Positions 59,706 through 64,000 of a stretch of 64,000 nucleotides of DNA are shown here, piece after piece (position 1 is the stretch's first letter; each line of letters opens with the position of its first letter). The translations under genes and the position numbers were made by a program. Location of the stretch: NCBI GenBank assembly GCA_019614645.1, contig JABWDB010000105.1:124001-188000 (forward strand), given 5' to 3'. The notes under the pieces were generated by a model that did no database searches, was not told where the DNA came from, and saw only the letters and a list, made by a program, of their open reading frames with translations. The DNA is from Stratiolaelaps scimitus (lineage: Eukaryota; Arthropoda; Arachnida; Mesostigmata; Laelapidae).

Positions 59706-61880
59706 TTCAATTTTGTCTTTATTCAAAATATTGACATTGGTTGCTATCTTAGATATCGGAGTGTAATAGTAGACCCACAGCTATACTTTGACAATATTAT
59801 TGTGAATTTTATACTTTGTGTATTAAGGGCTACGAAGTGGAAAGTGATCTCATTTTATCGTCTTCAACATCGTCGTCTGGCGGTTATTGTAGCACGGTCA
59901 TAATATACCTACAATCTACCTGTCTATTCACTATAAAACTATAGAATCCACCGGGAAGTGAACATTTTTTATGATAAAAAATAAAAACTGATCATTCCGT
60001 GTGTCCAATGAATCTCGTCGACTTATCTGCCTATAGATCAACTGCTTAATCAGAATGTATCATGAGCCATAATTAGGATGTAAAACAAGATAAAGTGCGA
60101 ATATTACGAGAAGCAATTATGATCGTGATGATCCTTTAACGAGTTTACTGACGGGCGGGCTGTGATCTGTGTGATATTAAGTGTAAAGGTCTTGGCATTG
60201 TTTTCAACTGCAGTTGTTTCTCACACATATAGAAAATATGTAACTAACAGCGTCTCATTTGTTTAAAGGAAAATACATCATTGTCATACCCCCTACCATA
60301 AATAAGAGTTTCGGCAAGACGTATCGGATATATATATATATGTATGTGTATTATAGAACAAGATGTATCTTGCAATATAGAATCAAGGTAAGCATCGCGC
60401 GTTACGCTTTGATTGAAGAAAATGAGTCGAAGGAGCCTTTCGACCTGAAAAGGCTGCTCAGATAGCAATCGCAGGCTGATTCAAGGCTGTTCGTCTGTGT
60501 TGTGATGGATGATCCAAGGTGTGATCTCCATAGAACAAAAACGAGGTTCGCCACTTTATCAAATACATGATGCTAGGAGAGTCAATAATTGCCAATAGGC
60601 GCTCGTCAAGTTATATCCTCGATTTAACAGCTATCGGTAATTGACTTTCCTCGTTGAATCGGAGTCTTGTTCAGCTCCAAATGACATGATACATGTATAT
60701 TCAACAGCGAACTAAGGTTTTATTTATGCTGTTTTTGTTTATGTGTATACCGACGATCGTGAAAAGGGTCTAAAGATTTTAATGGTTTTTCGAGTTTAGA
60801 CTTGGGTTGACGAAAACACTTCTATTTTGATAAGTATATGACGAGGGAATATCAGGCTCATATATAACATGATAAAAATTTCCTCTAAGAAACTTGCACA
60901 CAGAGGACCATCTTGGGTCGTTATTTCGACAACAATTGGTAGTTCAAAAATACTCAAACAAAATAGCTATTTCGAGCTCTATATATAAGGCACACAACTG
61001 GATTTTCTAAAAAATATATATATATTCTATATATTTCTTCCTCTTCCTGAATATGGTGTTTTTCTTCGAAAACCGTTGAATCTTCGAAAAAGTGTTAATG
61101 TGAAAGTTTAGTTTTATTTTCGAACTCAATGCGGGGGACTTCATTATTTGTTCGGATATGTCGGAAATCAAGGGTAGTTTTGCCTAATAATGACGAAATA
61201 ACAATTAGTAGTAGGCTAACCGAATGGCGGCTGCGAGGAAACTGGAATTGATTTCTGATTATTCCACGTTTGCATTGGCAATGGGAATGTGGACTAATCA
61301 GCAGATAAGGATGATATAACTGGAACAGAATTGTAATGGATAAATATCGGGTTGTTGTAATTAGGTTAAGAGCAGCGAGGCAACAGCAACAACCAACAAA
61401 AGCATAACTAGAGTAATTCGGGTAAACAGTCACCGAAGTTGGGCAGCCCACTCCTGAATTAAAAGATAACGTAAGGAAGAACTACAGAAGTTGTACTTCT
61501 CAATGACCCGAACGTGGTCAGACGAATGGATAGAGAGACAGACGAGTGGATATAAAATGATGATCTGGACACTCCCACATGGGTACCGTGGGACTGACTC
61601 CTGCCGGAGGGGTCAGATTTATCCACGGAACACTCGCCCCACTCGCCTTCACTTTCTGCGTAGGTTGGGTCTGCGTTTAATCGTACGACAGCATGGCAGG
61701 AGGCATGGCCAACGCCACAGGGTCAATCGTCGAATTCCCCGTCTCTCCCAGATATTACTATTATTATTATTATTATTTCGATAGCGGAGATATGATCAGC
61801 CGCTACCACCTGAACTCGGCAGACTGAGTGCTGATTGGTTCCATTGTGCTGCTAGGTGTTGTGCTACTGATTGACTAACC
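59706..61880. other. Gene-poor AT-rich stretch
   Basis: No supported gene. It contains short TA runs (about 60,330 and 61,015) and a TTA run at about 61,753-61,775. Reading frames are short and without recognised features. Confidence 0.4.
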
Positions 61881-61884
61881 TTGT

Positions 61885-63000
61885 GATCTTGGCCTTCTGG
61901 AGTCAATCCTTTCCAAGAATGAATTCCCTTTCAAAAATTTCTCTTTGAGATCAGCGTTCCGTGTTATCTGATATGAAGCGTACGAAGTTGCATACGCTGC
62001 GGCCCATTAGCTGTCAACCCTTTTAGTTTGGCTGTGTCTTTCTAACATATTCTAAAGCCTTGTATTCCTTTGGGGTGAGGGTGTGGTTATCTTAAAGCCC
62101 TGCTTCACAGTTGATGCATGAGGTTGACGGTGCTTTGTGGATTCTCATTAGGTATGTTTGAAAATATCTATTTATCATCATATGGGGTGTGCCTAGCATT
62201 ACTGTGTCGAAGTGCACCCCGAGGTACCTGGTAGATGATCTTAATTTATTCCTCTTCAAGGAAGAGGCTGATCACTAGAGCTTTTTCTTACCTATGAGGG
62301 TGATTGCCTCACTTTTTGATGGAGCCAAGATCAATCCATTTTCGCGCATCCATAGTCCGATCTCATCCAGAGCGTGGTTTGCTCAGGCTTCCAGGTCTTT
62401 AGGTGCTCGGGCTCGAACTGTGACCGCGAGGCCATCTGCTCGCGATGGTAGTTCCACGCAGGGTGGGAGGTCTGTTATTCTAAGAACCCCGTCGTATGCG
62501 AATGTTCGAAAGGAGGGGTGTAAGGATCGAGACTTGGGGAACCCCTGCCATCATCAGAAAATCAATTTCTGTGTGAATCGTCTGCTATGATTTTTATTAG
62601 ATACGTTGGGGCTTTGCTTTTGAGTAGAGCCTTTAAGATACTGGGCCAGAGGACACTCTTAAAGGCTTTCTTAATCTCCAGTTAGAAAGTAATCACTCGT
62701 CTTTATTGTTGACTTCGTGATTAGCTCTGTCCTGCAAAATATTTAGGTGAATTGCTTTAGGTACTGAGCGATGTTATCTGAATGCATATGGCTTTCAGGA
62801 ATGCATTCCGTGGAATGCATTCCGGAATGCATTCCTCTTCTGCGAAATCTCTGCGGCGTGATTGACTCAAAGGCTTTTGCAAGTTCATGTCAAAAGACAT
62901 ATCGGCGATATGGCCCGTTTCCCCTTTGGGATGAGCACGACTTCTGATTTTTTCCAGCTGTCGGGAAAGTTTTCTTCTCGCAGGTATTTAGTATCTCCGA
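61885..63000 (-). mobile_element. R1-like LINE fragment
   Basis: A minus-strand copy of the family at 22.4 kb and 34.5 kb. The antisense of the APSKSE-type motif lies near 62,320, and blocks such as GCATGAGGTTGACGGTGCTT and ATGGGGTGTGCCTAGCATT match the 22.1-22.8 kb copy (22,130 and 22,780). The 61,890-62,110 part corresponds to the 3' end seen at 35,460-35,700. Multiply broken. Confidence 0.65.
62798..62835. repeat. Three tandem copies of a 12-bp palindrome
   Basis: GGAATGCATTCC occurs at 62,798-62,809, 62,812-62,823 and 62,824-62,835. Each copy is a perfect palindrome. The first two are separated by GT and the last two abut. Confidence 0.9.
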
Positions 63001-63035
63001 AAGCAGTACCGCGGACGTTAAATGTTGGCTGTGCG
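62995..63035 (+). repeat. SINE family alpha fragment, copy 4
   Basis: CCGAAAGCAGTACC and GGACGTTAAATGTTGGCTG match the alpha body at 22.35 kb. Only about 40 bp remain, adjoining R1-like LINE sequence, as at 22.4 kb. Confidence 0.5.
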
Positions 63036-63036
63036 G

Positions 63037-64000
63037 AAAATTTATTATTATTAGGTATTTAGTATTTGCATTATTGTACAAGCATATTAATACAAGCGCG
63101 AAGGGCGCCCTTCACGGCACTTCACGCGGTCATATAACAGCCGACGACAAGCACAAGGGCAACAATAAAGAACTACACCAGTCAGTGGTCGCTCGATCCT
63201 TATGTACTTACTATTATACGTGCATGCACGAATAATGGCGCAGTCGACAGTGACGAAGCCACAAAAGGACTAATGAAGTGACGGCAGGAAATCCCCGAAG
63301 ACATCGGAAAAGACGAGGTTCTCAAACCACATACCCCACGAAGGCAGAAATCCTGTAACGAAAGATAAGTAAGTGGCAAGTGACAGGAGATAACATGACG
63401 TCGCGCAGGAACATGATCCCCCGACCCATGAGCAATGAAGGCGATCGAACGATCTTTCTCGACGCACGGACCGACTATGCTCCACTAAACTAGACAGCCA
63501 GCACACTTCAGATCAGTGATCGGGAACGAACATCGGCTCTTTCTGAACAGTCCCGAGGTAACGCCCGAGTCCACAATGACGTGACGGATCCAACGGGCGA
63601 AGAACCAAGTCCATCGCTGGGGCACTTATTAAAACCCTATCTAAAAGGTACAAGAGTCGTAGCAATGTAATATTCCAAAGGTACCTCTTTCAGCGAGCGA
63701 CTCAAGGTGACGCCGAGACTGTAAAGGAATACAGAAGGCGAGTGGCACTGCTAGCAAAACGCTGTGTATAGGAAGGCCACAAAATAGAGATGCTTAGGAA
63801 TAAGCTGATCCCGTCCCGCTGTCGTCAGAGAGGCTCTATTCCGAGAAACGGATCACAAAGCACTGACGATGGAAATGGTGATGCGCACACTGGAAACTTA
63901 CAGAGACAACGAGAGAGCGATTCGAGACAATCGAGAGGGACCGACAAAGTACCCGCCGACACATGGAAAAGACGTGAGAAGATCTCAACGTGTTCCGCAA
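63037..64000 (+). mobile_element. Ty3/gypsy-like LTR retrotransposon, 5' part
   Basis: An LTR-like stretch with CATATAAC and AACAATAAAG ends near 63,235. TGGCGCAGTCGACAG (63,236-63,250) follows in the position of a tRNA primer-binding site. Farther on, broken frames resemble a gypsy gag (YLFQRATQGDAETVKEYRR, LLAKRC, EMLRNKLI at about 63,690-63,810). There are in-frame stops, and the element runs off the right edge, so pol and the 3' LTR are not seen. Confidence 0.6.

Overview
This looks like arthropod nuclear DNA. The support is spliced genes with GT-AG introns, a nonsense-mediated decay factor (UPF2), divergent ionotropic chemoreceptor genes, and R1-like LINEs, Ty3/gypsy, mariner, Tc1-like and tRNA-derived SINE sequences. 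The receptor type and the dense (AT)n tracts fit a chelicerate such as a mite, but nothing here proves the taxon.

Layout. (1) 1-19,085 holds two host genes head to head. A serine/arginine-rich nuclear protein gene reads leftwards from 6187 and probably continues off the left edge. UPF2 reads rightwards, 19 proposed exons from 7114 to 19,085, about 1220 residues. The ~0.93 kb between the two start codons probably holds a shared promoter. (2) 19,086-28,670 has no supported gene. It contains a small repeat also found inverted inside UPF2, a SINE copy, decayed R1-like LINEs and simple repeats. (3) 28,670-58,510 is an array of segmental duplications. Each unit carries an intronless, divergent ionotropic-receptor-like gene (IR) behind about 2.4 kb of shared upstream DNA. 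Three copies are intact (A 32,441, B 42,330, C 56,632) and one inverted copy is broken (D, about 48.45-50.4 kb). (4) 58,510-64,000 is mobile-element debris: a Tc1-like remnant, an R1-like LINE, a SINE fragment, and the 5' part of a gypsy-like LTR element running off the right edge.

How the parts relate. UPF2 and the SR-rich protein both belong to nuclear RNA metabolism and may share regulatory DNA. The receptor array appears to evolve by duplication, inversion and probably gene conversion. The membrane core is nearly identical between copies, while the predicted extracellular parts of copy C differ strongly from A and B. Because the units are recent duplicates, one copy often preserves the empty site of an insertion in another. 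This gives direct evidence of insertion for a restriction-like-endonuclease LINE in a TTA microsatellite and for two SINE families.

The most interesting items are the mosaic receptor array, an invariant 101-bp open block upstream of each intact receptor, the TTA-targeted LINE, the SINE ending in a perfect hairpin, and the split UPF1-binding region of UPF2. All calls come from reading the sequence; no alignment or database search was run.
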